A DNA stretch of 64,000 bases from Neopusillimonas maritima (lineage in GTDB: Bacteria; Pseudomonadota; Gammaproteobacteria; Burkholderiales; Burkholderiaceae_B): assembly GCF_003576595.1 (NCBI RefSeq), contig NZ_NQOU01000002.1, positions 372,001 through 436,000 of the forward strand, read 5' to 3'. The position numbers were made by a program, and so were the translations under genes. Positions 25,910 through 34,719 of the stretch are shown here, piece by piece. The notes beneath the pieces are model-generated. The model was not told the origin of the DNA and ran no database searches. It saw nothing but the letters and a program-made list of their open reading frames with translations. Every line of letters starts with the position of its first letter. Position 1 is the stretch's first letter.

Positions 25910-27652
25910 TTATTCCGCCGGAACAGCCACTTCCTCAGCCTGATCTTGCGGCAAGCGCTCCACCGGGCGCTGGGTAACCGTCCACCGACCGTCCCGATAA
26001 GCCAGAACCTGATTCAGCACCCAGGCATCATCCATAGCCGGGAAGTCTTCACGCTGATGCGCACCACGACTTTCCTTGCGATTCAACGCACATTGCGTGA
26101 CGGCTTCGGCCACCAGCAGCATATTGCGCAAATCCAGGGAATCAATTTGAACCGGATCTTGCGGGCCGTTCCCGGCCAGCGGCAAGGCATCCACCTCGAC
26201 ACGCAACGCGGCCAGTTCCTTTTGCGCCTGCTCCAACCCTTCCTGCGTGCGGAACGGACCCACATAGTTTTGCATCGTGGCTTGCAAGCGGGCAATTAAA
26301 GCCGCCACATTCGGCCGCTTCGCCCCCGCATTGGGCGCAGCCTGCAACGCACTCAATACGGGCTCGGCCAGAGCGTCAATATCCGCACGCGCCAATGCAG
26401 CATTCGACTGCGCATACGCCGAGGCCGCACGACCGGCCTGTAAACCAAAAGTAATGGCTTCGGTAATGGCATTACCCGACAAACGGTTGGCGCCATTGGC
26501 ACCGCCCACGGCCTCACCGGCGGCGAACAGGCCCGGCACATCGGTACTCATATCCACATTCACACGCACACCCCCCATGTGATAGTGCGCGATCGGAGCC
26601 ACCTCGATCGGGCCTTTGGTAAGGTCGATACCGTTGTCGGCCAGCTTCTTGATAATCGGCCCGAACGCTTCGCGCAACTTTTCTTCCGGCACATGCTCGA
26701 AACTTAAATACGCACCGCCCGCCGGCGAACCCCGGCCCGCTTCAACCTCTTTCATAATGGCGTAAGTGGCGGCGTCGCGCGTAACGGTGTAGCCTTTATT
26801 TTCGCCCTGATGCCCGTACTTTTCCACGAACTCTTCGCCCAAGCCGTTCAACAGGCGCCCACCCAGCTTATAGCGGAAGGGGTCCCACATAATGGGATCG
26901 AAGCCCACCAAACGCGGGGCCAAATGCCCAATGGGGAAAAACTGCACGAATTCCATGTCGAGCAATTCGGCCCCGGCACGCGCAGCCAGTGCGTAGCCGT
27001 CGCCACCCATATTCAGCGAAGCGCTATTGCGCTTGTACAGGCGCGTTAACCCGCCCGTTGCCACAATCACCGCGTGCGCGTTAATGACCAGAATATCGCC
27101 GGTGGTTAAATGCAGGGCCACCGCACCCACCACCCGGCCGTCTTTGACCAAAAGGTCAACCACCAGAATATCGCCCAAGCGTGCGATGTCATCATGTTTG
27201 GCCACTTGCGTACGCAGGGTTTTCGCCACCGCCGGGCCGGTATTCAGGTAATCGACATACACGCAACGGGGGCGGTCGTGGCCGGGCGCCTGCGTTTGCG
27301 CCATATGGCCGTCTTTACGGGCCCACCCGGTTCCCCAGCTATCCATTAAGCGAATCGATTCCACCCCGTTCTCGCACAAAAAGCGGGCCAACGATTCGCT
27401 GCATAAACCCCGCCCCGCTTTCAGCGTATCCGCGTAATGAAAGCGCCAATCATCGGGGGTCTGTTCACCCAGCGCTGCGGCAACCGTCATTTGCGCCATA
27501 ATCGTGGCGCCGCCGCGGCCAATCAGGCTGCGGTCAACCAACATGGTCTTGCGCCCTTCATTCGACGCGGCAATGGCCGCGCTCATGCCGGCCCCGCCCG
27601 CACCGATAGTCAGCACATCGGTTTCAAGGTGTTGAATATGTCCAGAACTCAT
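25910..27652 (-). CDS. FAD-binding succinate dehydrogenase/fumarate reductase-like flavoprotein
   Basis: A 580-residue flavoprotein. The dinucleotide-binding motif GAGGAG is at 17-22, followed by the acidic end of the second strand (MLVDRSLIGRGG). The fumarate-reductase-type active-site stretch IAHYHMGGVRVN, the FAD motif GLFAAGEAVGGANGANRLSG and the C-terminal helical Sdh_C-like domain are present. The position where SdhA carries the FAD-linking His reads GGATIMAQMTV, so FAD is probably not covalent. Together with the small 2Fe-2S protein it makes an anchorless two-subunit dehydrogenase or reductase. Overlaps livF by 4 bp, indicating a single transcript with the transporter. Confidence 0.9.
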   Translation of the reverse strand: MSSGHIQHLETDVLTIGAGGAGMSAAIAASNEGRKTMLVDRSLIGRGGATIMAQMTVAAALGEQTPDDWRFHYADTLKAGRGLCSESLARFLCENGVESIRLMDSWGTGWARKDGHMAQTQAPGHDRPRCVYVDYLNTGPAVAKTLRTQVAKHDDIARLGDILVVDLLVKDGRVVGAVALHLTTGDILVINAHAVIVATGGLTRLYKRNSASLNMGGDGYALAARAGAELLDMEFVQFFPIGHLAPRLVGFDPIMWDPFRYKLGGRLLNGLGEEFVEKYGHQGENKGYTVTRDAATYAIMKEVEAGRGSPAGGAYLSFEHVPEEKLREAFGPIIKKLADNGIDLTKGPIEVAPIAHYHMGGVRVNVDMSTDVPGLFAAGEAVGGANGANRLSGNAITEAITFGLQAGRAASAYAQSNAALARADIDALAEPVLSALQAAPNAGAKRPNVAALIARLQATMQNYVGPFRTQEGLEQAQKELAALRVEVDALPLAGNGPQDPVQIDSLDLRNMLLVAEAVTQCALNRKESRGAHQREDFPAMDDAWVLNQVLAYRDGRWTVTQRPVERLPQDQAEEVAVPAE

Positions 27653-28392
27653 GCAGCCCCCAAATAAGCTTTTTGTACCGCTGGGTCGGCCGACAACTGT
27701 GCCGCCGTTCCCGAAATAATCACATGACCATGCTGTAATACATAAGCACGGTCGGCAAGTTCAAGCGCAATGCGTGCATTTTGCTCAACCAGCAAAATAG
27801 TTTGCCCCGCCGCTTTCCAGCGGAACAAAACCTGGTAAACCATATCGACAAACCGGGGCGACAAACCCATTGAGGGTTCGTCGATACACACCAGCTTGCC
27901 GCGTCGCAACCAGGCCCGACCCAGTGCCAGCATCTGCTGTTCGCCGCCCGAAAGTGTACCCGCTGCCTGGCGCCGCCGTTCCGCCAGACGGGGAAATGAC
28001 GTGAACACCTCGTGCAAGTCGCGCTCAATCGCTTCTTTTTCATGACGACGTGGATACGCGCCCATCAGCAGGTTTTCATACACCGACATTTCCGGGAACA
28101 CCCGACGCCCCTCAGGCACGCTGGCCACCCCCAGGTCGATTACGTCGGGCGACAACAAACCCTGTATTTCCCGTCCCTCCAAAATAATACGACCTTTGGA
28201 AGGCGAAACCAGGCCAAGCACAGACTTAAGCGTAGTCGATTTTCCCGAGGCATTGCCACCCAATACCGACACCACCTCGCCTTTTTGCATGGTTAAGTTC
28301 ACGTCGAACAAAGCCTGCACAGCGCCGTAATGAACGTCGATGTTTTCAAGTTGCAGAAAAGGCGTTTGTGAAGAAGTCATTGAAAGAGTCAC
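27649..28392 (-). CDS. Branched-chain amino acid-type ABC transporter ATP-binding protein (LivF-like)
   Basis: A 247-residue ABC ATPase with Walker A GGNASGKSTTLK, signature LSGGEQQMLALGRA, Walker B KLVCIDEPSMGLSP and the H-loop region QTILLVEQNA. It is closest to LivF by layout (ASVPEGRRVFPEMSVYENLL). In Walker A the usual N-G/G-A-G-K-S reads GGNASGKS, with Ala-Ser where Gly-Ala is common; the Lys and Ser ligands remain. An ATG 12 bp further in (28380) is also possible. Partner ATPase LivG and the fused permease are immediately upstream. Confidence 0.92.
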   Translation of the reverse strand: MTLSMTSSQTPFLQLENIDVHYGAVQALFDVNLTMQKGEVVSVLGGNASGKSTTLKSVLGLVSPSKGRIILEGREIQGLLSPDVIDLGVASVPEGRRVFPEMSVYENLLMGAYPRRHEKEAIERDLHEVFTSFPRLAERRRQAAGTLSGGEQQMLALGRAWLRRGKLVCIDEPSMGLSPRFVDMVYQVLFRWKAAGQTILLVEQNARIALELADRAYVLQHGHVIISGTAAQLSADPAVQKAYLGAA

Positions 28393-28415
28393 GATTTAAA
28401 GAAGCAACAATCTGA

Positions 28416-29300
28416 TCAGCCAAGATGCGCGGTAGAGGCGTTGTCCCGGCGCTGTCGGCCCAGGTAGGCCTCGACGACCTCGGGATGATCGAGCGCGTGG
28501 TCGGGGTCGCCCTGCGCCAGAATTTCACCCTGGTTCAAAACAATCACGCGGTCGGCCACTTTACGCACCAGCGACAGTTTGTGCTCGACCACCAAAATCC
28601 CCAAATTGGGCCGCATTTGCCGAAGTGCAATCAGCAGGTCGGTCAGTTCCCCCGTTTCCGTGGGGTTCATACCGGCCGCCGGCTCGTCGAGCAATAAAAA
28701 ATCGGGTTGCGCCACCAGCACCCGCGCAATTTCCAGGCGCCGCCGGTTTGCATACGACAAGCTAAACGCCGGCTGGTGCCGTCGCGGCCACAGCCGCTCG
28801 CCAAACAACTTAAGGGTTTCCTCGGCCAGGGCTTCTTGCGCCTGCACCCGCGCACGCCAGCCCGCCGTACCAAACAACGTGGCGAACAGTTCATGCAAGG
28901 GGTTCACCAACAACCCCGAGCCGGTGCGCAACAACGGCGCCTGTGTCCCCACCATGACACTATCCCACACCGATAGCGCGGGAAACACGCGCGACGTTTG
29001 GAAGCTGCGGCCCACGCCCAGGCGCGCCACTCGTTCAGGCGGCAAATGGTCGATACGCCGTCCGTTCAGCGTAATAAAACCCGACGTCAGGCGCTCCACG
29101 CCACTCATCATCTGCAGCAAGGTTGACTTACCCGCGCCGTTCGGCCCCACCAACGCCAATGTTTCACCCGCCGCCAGGGTAAAGGTCACGTCGTTCACCG
29201 CCTTCACGCCACTAAAATGACGCGAAACGTGATCCACATGAAAGCCGGCTGCCGGGGCACCGTGCAGCGTTTTCGACTGCCTGCTCAAAAAACCCGCCAT
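28416..29300 (-). CDS. Branched-chain amino acid-type ABC transporter ATP-binding protein (LivG-like)
   Basis: A 294-residue ABC ATPase with Walker A GPNGAGKSTLLQ, the LivG-specific QTSRVFPALSVWDSVMVGTQ segment, signature-like SLSYANRRRLEIARVL (LSYGxxR type common in LivG) and Walker B FLLLDEPAAGMNP. The start codon overlaps the permease stop (TAATG), so an in-frame ATG further upstream is rejected. It energises import of an unknown substrate together with LivF and the fused LivHM. Confidence 0.92.
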   Translation of the reverse strand: MAGFLSRQSKTLHGAPAAGFHVDHVSRHFSGVKAVNDVTFTLAAGETLALVGPNGAGKSTLLQMMSGVERLTSGFITLNGRRIDHLPPERVARLGVGRSFQTSRVFPALSVWDSVMVGTQAPLLRTGSGLLVNPLHELFATLFGTAGWRARVQAQEALAEETLKLFGERLWPRRHQPAFSLSYANRRRLEIARVLVAQPDFLLLDEPAAGMNPTETGELTDLLIALRQMRPNLGILVVEHKLSLVRKVADRVIVLNQGEILAQGDPDHALDHPEVVEAYLGRQRRDNASTAHLG

Positions 29301-31180
29301 TACCGTGCCCCCAACAAGCCATGTGGCCGCCAACGCAGAGCCATCAACAAAATCACGCCATATACAATCATGCGCCACTCCGAGAACTCACGCAGCACTT
29401 CCGGAATAATCGTTAATACAAAACCGGCCAAGGCCGCGCCGGTTAAATTACCCAAGCCGCCCAAAACCGCCATCGTAAGCATCAGCAGCGAGGCCTGCAC
29501 GTTGAAACTGTCGGGTGTAATGACATTCTGCACATAAGCGAACAACCCCCCGGCGGCACCGGCCATTGCACCTGATACGGCGAAACCCATCATCAAATAA
29601 CGACGCACCGGCACACCAGCCGCATGGGCGGCCAAACGGTCTTCACGAATGCTGCGCCAGGTGCGACCCATTTCAGAGTTCAGCAAACGTTGCGCCAGGA
29701 ACAGACACAGCGCCACCACCAACGCCACCAGCCAGAACTTATGGCCGATATCCGACAACCGCAAACCACCCAGCAGTTCGAACGTGGGTGCGGGAATATT
29801 CAAAAAGCCCATGGGGCCGCGTGTAACGGGCATCCAGGTCATGAACACCAGAAAGCCAATTTGGCCGATTGCCAATGTACCCAACGCCGCCGTGTGGCCG
29901 CTTAACTTATACAAGGGTAACGATGCCACCGCCCCCACAACAGCCCCCAACGCAATTGCCGCCGGCAGTGCCAGCTCAGTCGGCAAACCATAGGTATAGC
30001 TCATGACCGCCACTGTATAGGCCCCCACCCCGTAAAACGCGGCATGACCGATGGCCAGAATACCCAAGGAGCCTGAAACCAGGGTGACACTGCCGGCCAG
30101 CAAGGCAAATACCATGGCATACACGACTGCCTGCAGAATATAGCTGCTGCTAACAACAAAAGGCAGTAACGCCAGCACGGCACCGACAACCAGGAACCCC
30201 CAGGGTGGTAAATCGAACACCCGATGGGCACTACGTTGACTGGACGCCGACGCCAGCAAGCTGGTACTGGGCATCGCACCCGACGCCCCCCCGGCACCGC
30301 CCAGGGCATCAAGGCGGCGATCGCCCAACATGCCTTGCGGACGAAAAAGCAGAAACACCAACAACAGCGAAAATGCGGCGAGGTCGCGGAAACCCTCACC
30401 CAAATAGGCGCTGGAAAGTGTTTCCACTACGCCTAATGTGAGTCCGCCCAATACCGCACCGGGAATGCTGGTTAGCCCGCCCAGCAGGGCGGCGGCAAAA
30501 CCTTTCAAGCCAAAGGGCAGGCCCATGGCCGGGAACACGCTTTTGAAATACAACGCCACCAGAATACCGCTAAGCGCGCCCAGTGCACCGGCCAGCCCGA
30601 AAGCCAACTGGCGCACGTTACTGGTTCGTACACCTAATTGCGCGGCCGCATCACGGTCTTGCGCCGTGGCGCGCAGCGTGCGCCCCATCCAGGATGCCTT
30701 TAAAAACCAGGTCAGCGCAGCCGCCGCCAGCAGGCCGAATACAAAAATCAAGATATCGGTCGTGGTGATGTAAGCACGCCCGAAGTAAAACGTATATTCA
30801 GGAAAAGGAACGGGAAACGACTGCCCTTCCGGCGACCAGATAATTTCCGCCAGTTGGTCGATCACAATGCTGATGGCCAGCGTTGACAACACCGGCGCAA
30901 TAAACGGCCCATTGGCCAACGGTCGCAAGGCTAACCGTTCCAGCAACACCCCCAGCCCCGACACCAGAAGCACCGACACCACGGCCGCAACGGGCAATGG
31001 CCAGCCCAGCCAGACGACCCCGGTAAAAGCAAAAAACGCGCCCAGCATGAACAGCGCGCCCTGGGCGAAGTTAATTAAATTCGATACGCCGAACACCAGG
31101 CTGAAACCCAGGGCAATAAGCGCATAAACCTGGCCGATTGCCAGGCCGTTCAGTATCTGACTAAAAAATAATTCGATCAT
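29300..31180 (-). CDS. Fused LivH-LivM ABC transporter permease
   Basis: A 626-residue membrane protein holding both permeases that are usually separate. Residues about 1-290 are LivH-like (NGLAIGQVYALIALGFSLVF, LRATAQDRDAAAQLGV with the ATPase-coupling helix). A Gly/Ala/Ser-rich linker spans about 293-325. Residues about 326-626 are LivM-like (LVSGSLGILAIGHAAFYGVG, TWRSIREDRLAAHAAGVPV). The chain would contain the full transmembrane pathway. The gene is downstream of the binding-protein gene across a strong stem-loop and overlaps livG by one base. Confidence 0.93.
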   Translation of the reverse strand: MIELFFSQILNGLAIGQVYALIALGFSLVFGVSNLINFAQGALFMLGAFFAFTGVVWLGWPLPVAAVVSVLLVSGLGVLLERLALRPLANGPFIAPVLSTLAISIVIDQLAEIIWSPEGQSFPVPFPEYTFYFGRAYITTTDILIFVFGLLAAAALTWFLKASWMGRTLRATAQDRDAAAQLGVRTSNVRQLAFGLAGALGALSGILVALYFKSVFPAMGLPFGLKGFAAALLGGLTSIPGAVLGGLTLGVVETLSSAYLGEGFRDLAAFSLLLVFLLFRPQGMLGDRRLDALGGAGGASGAMPSTSLLASASSQRSAHRVFDLPPWGFLVVGAVLALLPFVVSSSYILQAVVYAMVFALLAGSVTLVSGSLGILAIGHAAFYGVGAYTVAVMSYTYGLPTELALPAAIALGAVVGAVASLPLYKLSGHTAALGTLAIGQIGFLVFMTWMPVTRGPMGFLNIPAPTFELLGGLRLSDIGHKFWLVALVVALCLFLAQRLLNSEMGRTWRSIREDRLAAHAAGVPVRRYLMMGFAVSGAMAGAAGGLFAYVQNVITPDSFNVQASLLMLTMAVLGGLGNLTGAALAGFVLTIIPEVLREFSEWRMIVYGVILLMALRWRPHGLLGAR

Positions 31181-31196
31181 GGAATATGAGATGACA

Positions 31197-31226
31197 AAAG
31201 CAGGCCCCTACCCAGGGGCCTGCTTT
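31197..31226 (-). terminator. Stem-loop between the binding-protein and permease genes (attenuating terminator or RNA-stability hairpin)
   Basis: Perfect 13-bp stem AAAGCAGGCCCCT/AGGGGCCTGCTTT with a 4-base loop and a short TTTT end on the minus strand. It sits just after the substrate-binding-protein gene and before the permease, where it can leave most transcripts ending after the binding protein. Confidence 0.75.
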
Positions 31227-31246
31227 CATACACGGTGCCCGGTTAA

Positions 31247-32368
31247 TCAGAATAAAACGAACTTGCCGTCCTGAATCTGAATGAAAATGGGATCTTTCTT
31301 AACGTTGCCGAACTCATCATACTTGGTCACGCCGGTAACGCCTTCATATGCCGGGCCGTTTTCCAGTTCGTCGCGTACGTTTTCACCCGTCAGTTCCTTG
31401 CCGGATTTAATCACACGGCGTACCGCCTCCAGGCCCACACCGATGGCGTCATACGCCAGCGCGGCGAACTGATCGGGGTTACGGCCGTATTTGGCTTTAT
31501 AAGCCTCCACAAATTCTTTCTGGTCCGGATCGCCGGCAAAAAAGATCGTGTGCAAAACCGTACCTTCAGCCGCTTCACCCGCCAGCTCAATAAACTTGGG
31601 CGAAGTTAAAGGAATGCCGCCGCCGACCGGGATATCGATACCCGCCTGACGCAACTGCTGAATGAAGATAGAGGCTTCCTGATACGGCAAGGCCAGAAAC
31701 ACGCCTTCCGGATTCAACGCCTTCACTTTACTGATAAACGGACGAAAGTCACGCGAGCCCGGTTGCACGGCTTCCAGCAACAACACCTCGCCACCCGCAT
31801 CTTCAATGGCTTTGGCAGTGGCTTTGCCGGTAAACACACCCCAATCGTCTTGCGAATAAGGAATCACCACCTTGTTCGCACCGAGCTTCTCCTGAATGGT
31901 GTCGGCGTTATACAAAGCCAGGACGTCGTCGGTATTGTTCTGACGGAACTGGTACGGACTTTGTTTGCTGAAGTCGGGATGTGAAGAGGTGGGGCTGATT
32001 TGCGGAATTTTCGCTTCAGTGAAAATAGGCGCAGCAGCCAGAGAAGACGTGGTCGACCACGAACCGATTGCCAGCACAACATTCGGCTCATTCACAATTT
32101 TGCGCGCCACGGTGGCCGCTTCCTGCGGGGAGTTACGGTCATCTTCGACAATCAGGTTCACCGGATGGCCTTCAATGCCGCCCTGCGCTTTCACCTGATC
32201 AAGATACAGCTCAATGGCGTTTTTGAAACTCGCGCCATACTCAGCAAAAGGACCTGAAAGGTGGGAAAAGAAGCCTACGTTAATGGGTTCCGGATCGGCC
32301 GCACGGGCGGTGCCTGTGAGCAAGGCCGGAATCAGCGCTGCCAGCGCCAGAGATCGGGTGAAACGCAT
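31247..32368 (-). CDS. ABC transporter substrate-binding protein, branched-chain amino acid (LivJ) type
   Basis: A 373-residue periplasmic type I binding protein with a signal peptide (about 1-23, LALAALIPALLTGTARA). Mature hallmarks are INVGFFSHLSGPFAEYGASF, NLIVEDDRNSPQEAATVARK and IPQISPTSSHPDF. Ligands of this family range from amino acids to aromatic acids, amides and urea. It is the first gene of the Liv/flavoprotein/hydantoinase operon. The ligand is unknown but would presumably be the substrate for the downstream enzymes. Confidence 0.92.
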   Translation of the reverse strand: MRFTRSLALAALIPALLTGTARAADPEPINVGFFSHLSGPFAEYGASFKNAIELYLDQVKAQGGIEGHPVNLIVEDDRNSPQEAATVARKIVNEPNVVLAIGSWSTTSSLAAAPIFTEAKIPQISPTSSHPDFSKQSPYQFRQNNTDDVLALYNADTIQEKLGANKVVIPYSQDDWGVFTGKATAKAIEDAGGEVLLLEAVQPGSRDFRPFISKVKALNPEGVFLALPYQEASIFIQQLRQAGIDIPVGGGIPLTSPKFIELAGEAAEGTVLHTIFFAGDPDQKEFVEAYKAKYGRNPDQFAALAYDAIGVGLEAVRRVIKSGKELTGENVRDELENGPAYEGVTGVTKYDEFGNVKKDPIFIQIQDGKFVLF

Positions 32369-32458
32369 AATGAAGCCCTCAGTTAATTAATCTGATATAC
32401 ATCATAACGCCAATAAACCATTTCCTTTAATACATAAGGTTATAAGCAAATATAACCA

Positions 32459-32488
32459 AAAAGGGTCGTGACACATCACGACCCTTTT
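32459..32488 (-). terminator. Terminator downstream of fghA
   Basis: Perfect 13-bp stem AAAAGGGTCGTGA/TCACGACCCTTTT with loop CACA and T residues at the minus-strand end. It isolates fghA from the binding-protein operon that follows. Confidence 0.88.
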
Positions 32489-32550
32489 TATTTTCGCAGC
32501 ATCGCGGCATATTCACCACGACGAACGCAACACGCAGTTTTTCAAAAAAC

Positions 32551-33399
32551 TCAAAGTCGCTCGGCATGGAACGCCATGTGATCTTCCATAAAAGTGGAAA
32601 TGAAATAATAGCCATGGTCGTAACCCTCGTGGCGGCGCAGGGTAAGCGGCTGACCCGCTTTTTCACACGCAGCCTCGAAGGCTTCCGGGTACAACTGTTC
32701 CGCCAGGAAATTATCGGCCAGCCCCTGGTCGACCAAAATCCCTTTGGGAAAAGGATTGGACGATTTTTCCATGAGCAAAGAAGCATCGTACTGCGCCCAG
32801 GCCGATTGATCGTCACCCAGATAACCGCCGAAAGCTTTGTGCCCCCAAGGGCATTTCGTGGGCGACGCAATGGGCGCAAACGCCGATACCGACTTGAACT
32901 TCGGGTGATACCGCTGCGCCAATACCAATGCCCCGTGGCCGCCCATGGAATGACCGAAAATACCAGCGCGATCGGCATCTCCGGGCAACTGAGTGGTGGC
33001 AATACTGAACAACTCATCGACCACATAGCTTTCCATGCGGTAATGCTTGCTCCAGGGTTCCTGGGTGGCGTTCAGGTAGAAGCCGGCCCCCGTGCCGAAA
33101 TCCCAACCATCGTCTTCGCCGGCCACGCCGGCACCACGCGGGCTGGTATCGCAGGCCACCAGCATTATTCCGTGCTGAGCAGCCAGGCGCTGCGCACCAC
33201 CTTTAATCATGAAGGTCTCTTCAGTGCAGGTCAGGCCGGCCAAATAAAACAACACCGGCACCTTGCCCGATTCGGCCTGCGGCGGAATGTAAACCGAGAA
33301 GCGCATCGGCAAGCCAATGGCACTGGACTCATGCTTATAAAACCGCTGCACGCCGCCGAAGCAGCGATGCTCGCTGACCTTTTCAAGTTCAACAGACAT
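32551..33399 (-). CDS. fghA: S-formylglutathione hydrolase
   Basis: A 282-residue esterase-D-family enzyme that hydrolyses S-formylglutathione to formate and glutathione, the second step of glutathione-dependent formaldehyde oxidation. Present are VPVLFYLAGLTCTEETFM, the nucleophile elbow GHSMGGHGAL, and the later Asp and His regions (DQGLADNFL, HEGYDHGYYF). It lies 59 bp after the class III alcohol dehydrogenase gene on the same strand. Length and motifs are as expected. Confidence 0.96.
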   Translation of the reverse strand: MSVELEKVSEHRCFGGVQRFYKHESSAIGLPMRFSVYIPPQAESGKVPVLFYLAGLTCTEETFMIKGGAQRLAAQHGIMLVACDTSPRGAGVAGEDDGWDFGTGAGFYLNATQEPWSKHYRMESYVVDELFSIATTQLPGDADRAGIFGHSMGGHGALVLAQRYHPKFKSVSAFAPIASPTKCPWGHKAFGGYLGDDQSAWAQYDASLLMEKSSNPFPKGILVDQGLADNFLAEQLYPEAFEAACEKAGQPLTLRRHEGYDHGYYFISTFMEDHMAFHAERL

Positions 33400-33458
33400 T
33401 CTTTACCTTTTTTTGCTTGCCGGGCCCGCAGGCCCGGCGTGAACAATCAACCTCGTCC

Positions 33459-34565
33459 TTAGTACACAACCACCGAACGAATCGATTCGCCTTTTTTCAT
33501 CAGGTCGAAGCCGTCGTTGATCTGGTCGAGACTCAGTTTATGGGTGATGAGGTCGTCGATGTTGATCTTGCCGTCCATATACCAGTCGACAATTTTCGGC
33601 ACGTCGGTACGGCCGCGTGCGCCACCGAACGCCGAACCTTTCCATTCACGGCCGGTGACCAGTTGGAACGGACGGGTGGAAATTTCGGCACCGGCTTCGG
33701 CCACACCAATAATGATCGACTGACCCCAACCGCGATGGCAGCATTCCAACGCCTGGCGCATCACTTTGGTGTTACCGATACATTCAAAGGAATAATCGGC
33801 GCCGCCGTCGGTCAGTTGAATAAGATGATCGACCACATTCTCGACGTCGTTCGGGTTCACGAAGTGAGTCATGCCGAACTGGCGTGCCATTTCTTCACGG
33901 GCCGGGTTGATGTCGACACCGATGATTTTGTCGGCACCCACCATTTTGGCGCCCTGAATCACGTTCAGGCCGATACCGCCCAAACCGAACACCACCACAT
34001 TGGCGCCCGCTTCCACTTTGGCCGTAAACAGTACGGCACCCACACCGGTGGTCACGCCGCAACCGATGTAGCAAACCTTGTCGAAAGGCGCGTCATCGCG
34101 GATTTTCGCCAGCGCAATTTCAGGCGCAACAATATGATTGGCGAATGTCGATGTACCCATGTAGTGATGAATAGGCTTGCCGTCGATGCTGAAACGCGAG
34201 GTGCCGTCGGGCATCAGGCCCTTGCCCTGCGTGGCGCGAATCGCGGTACATAAATTGGTTTTGCGCGACAGGCACGATTTGCACTGACGGCACTCAGGTG
34301 TGTACAAGGGCACCACGTGGTCGCCTTTTTTCAGCGATTTAACGCCCGGGCCCACATCCACGACCACACCGGCACCTTCATGGCCCAGAATTGAAGGGAA
34401 GATGCCTTCAGGGTCGGCGCCCGACAACGTGTAATAGTCGGTATGGCAAATACCGGTTGCCTTGATTTCAACCAGTACTTCACCCTCTTTGGGGCCGTCC
34501 AGGTCAACCGTTTCAATTGTTAACGGCTCGCCGGCTTTCCAGGCCACGGCTGCTCTTGTTTTCAT
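33459..34565 (-). CDS. frmA: S-(hydroxymethyl)glutathione dehydrogenase / class III alcohol dehydrogenase
   Basis: A 368-residue zinc alcohol dehydrogenase of class III, oxidising S-hydroxymethylglutathione with NAD+ (also GSNO reductase). Catalytic zinc ligands are in [14 protein letters not shown] and GHEGAGVV; the structural zinc site is [15 protein letters not shown]. The class III signature [11 protein letters not shown] and the nucleotide motif [15 protein letters not shown] follow. The start is the ATG at 34565 with AGGAGTG just upstream; an earlier in-frame ATG lacks a ribosome site. No FrmR-type regulator is adjacent. It may also serve formaldehyde released by demethylating oxygenases. 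Confidence 0.96.
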   Translation of the reverse strand: MKTRAAVAWKAGEPLTIETVDLDGPKEGEVLVEIKATGICHTDYYTLSGADPEGIFPSILGHEGAGVVVDVGPGVKSLKKGDHVVPLYTPECRQCKSCLSRKTNLCTAIRATQGKGLMPDGTSRFSIDGKPIHHYMGTSTFANHIVAPEIALAKIRDDAPFDKVCYIGCGVTTGVGAVLFTAKVEAGANVVVFGLGGIGLNVIQGAKMVGADKIIGVDINPAREEMARQFGMTHFVNPNDVENVVDHLIQLTDGGADYSFECIGNTKVMRQALECCHRGWGQSIIIGVAEAGAEISTRPFQLVTGREWKGSAFGGARGRTDVPKIVDWYMDGKINIDDLITHKLSLDQINDGFDLMKKGESIRSVVVY

Positions 34566-34696
34566 GCTCACTCCTAATAATAAAAACGAATAATTGGTTT
34601 TTAGAGCCTCAATAATAACAACGTGGCACACAAACCCGTAAGCGAAAAACGCCTTGGGGTTTGCTGCCACGCTTGCAAAAGGTCATGATACACAAA

Positions 34697-34713
34697 GTAG
34701 GGGGGTACCCTAC
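34697..34713 (-). terminator. Short hairpin after the second binding-protein gene
   Basis: Stem GTAGGG/CCCTAC with a 5-base loop, followed on the minus strand by TTTGTGT, a few bases after the binding-protein stop codon. A weak rho-independent terminator is possible. Confidence 0.45.
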
Positions 34714-34719
34714 AAGGGG

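Noticed and set aside
32566-33462. 298-codon frame antisense to fghA
   Set aside because: Mirror of a strongly conserved gene in GC-rich DNA; no ribosome site and no recognisable domain.
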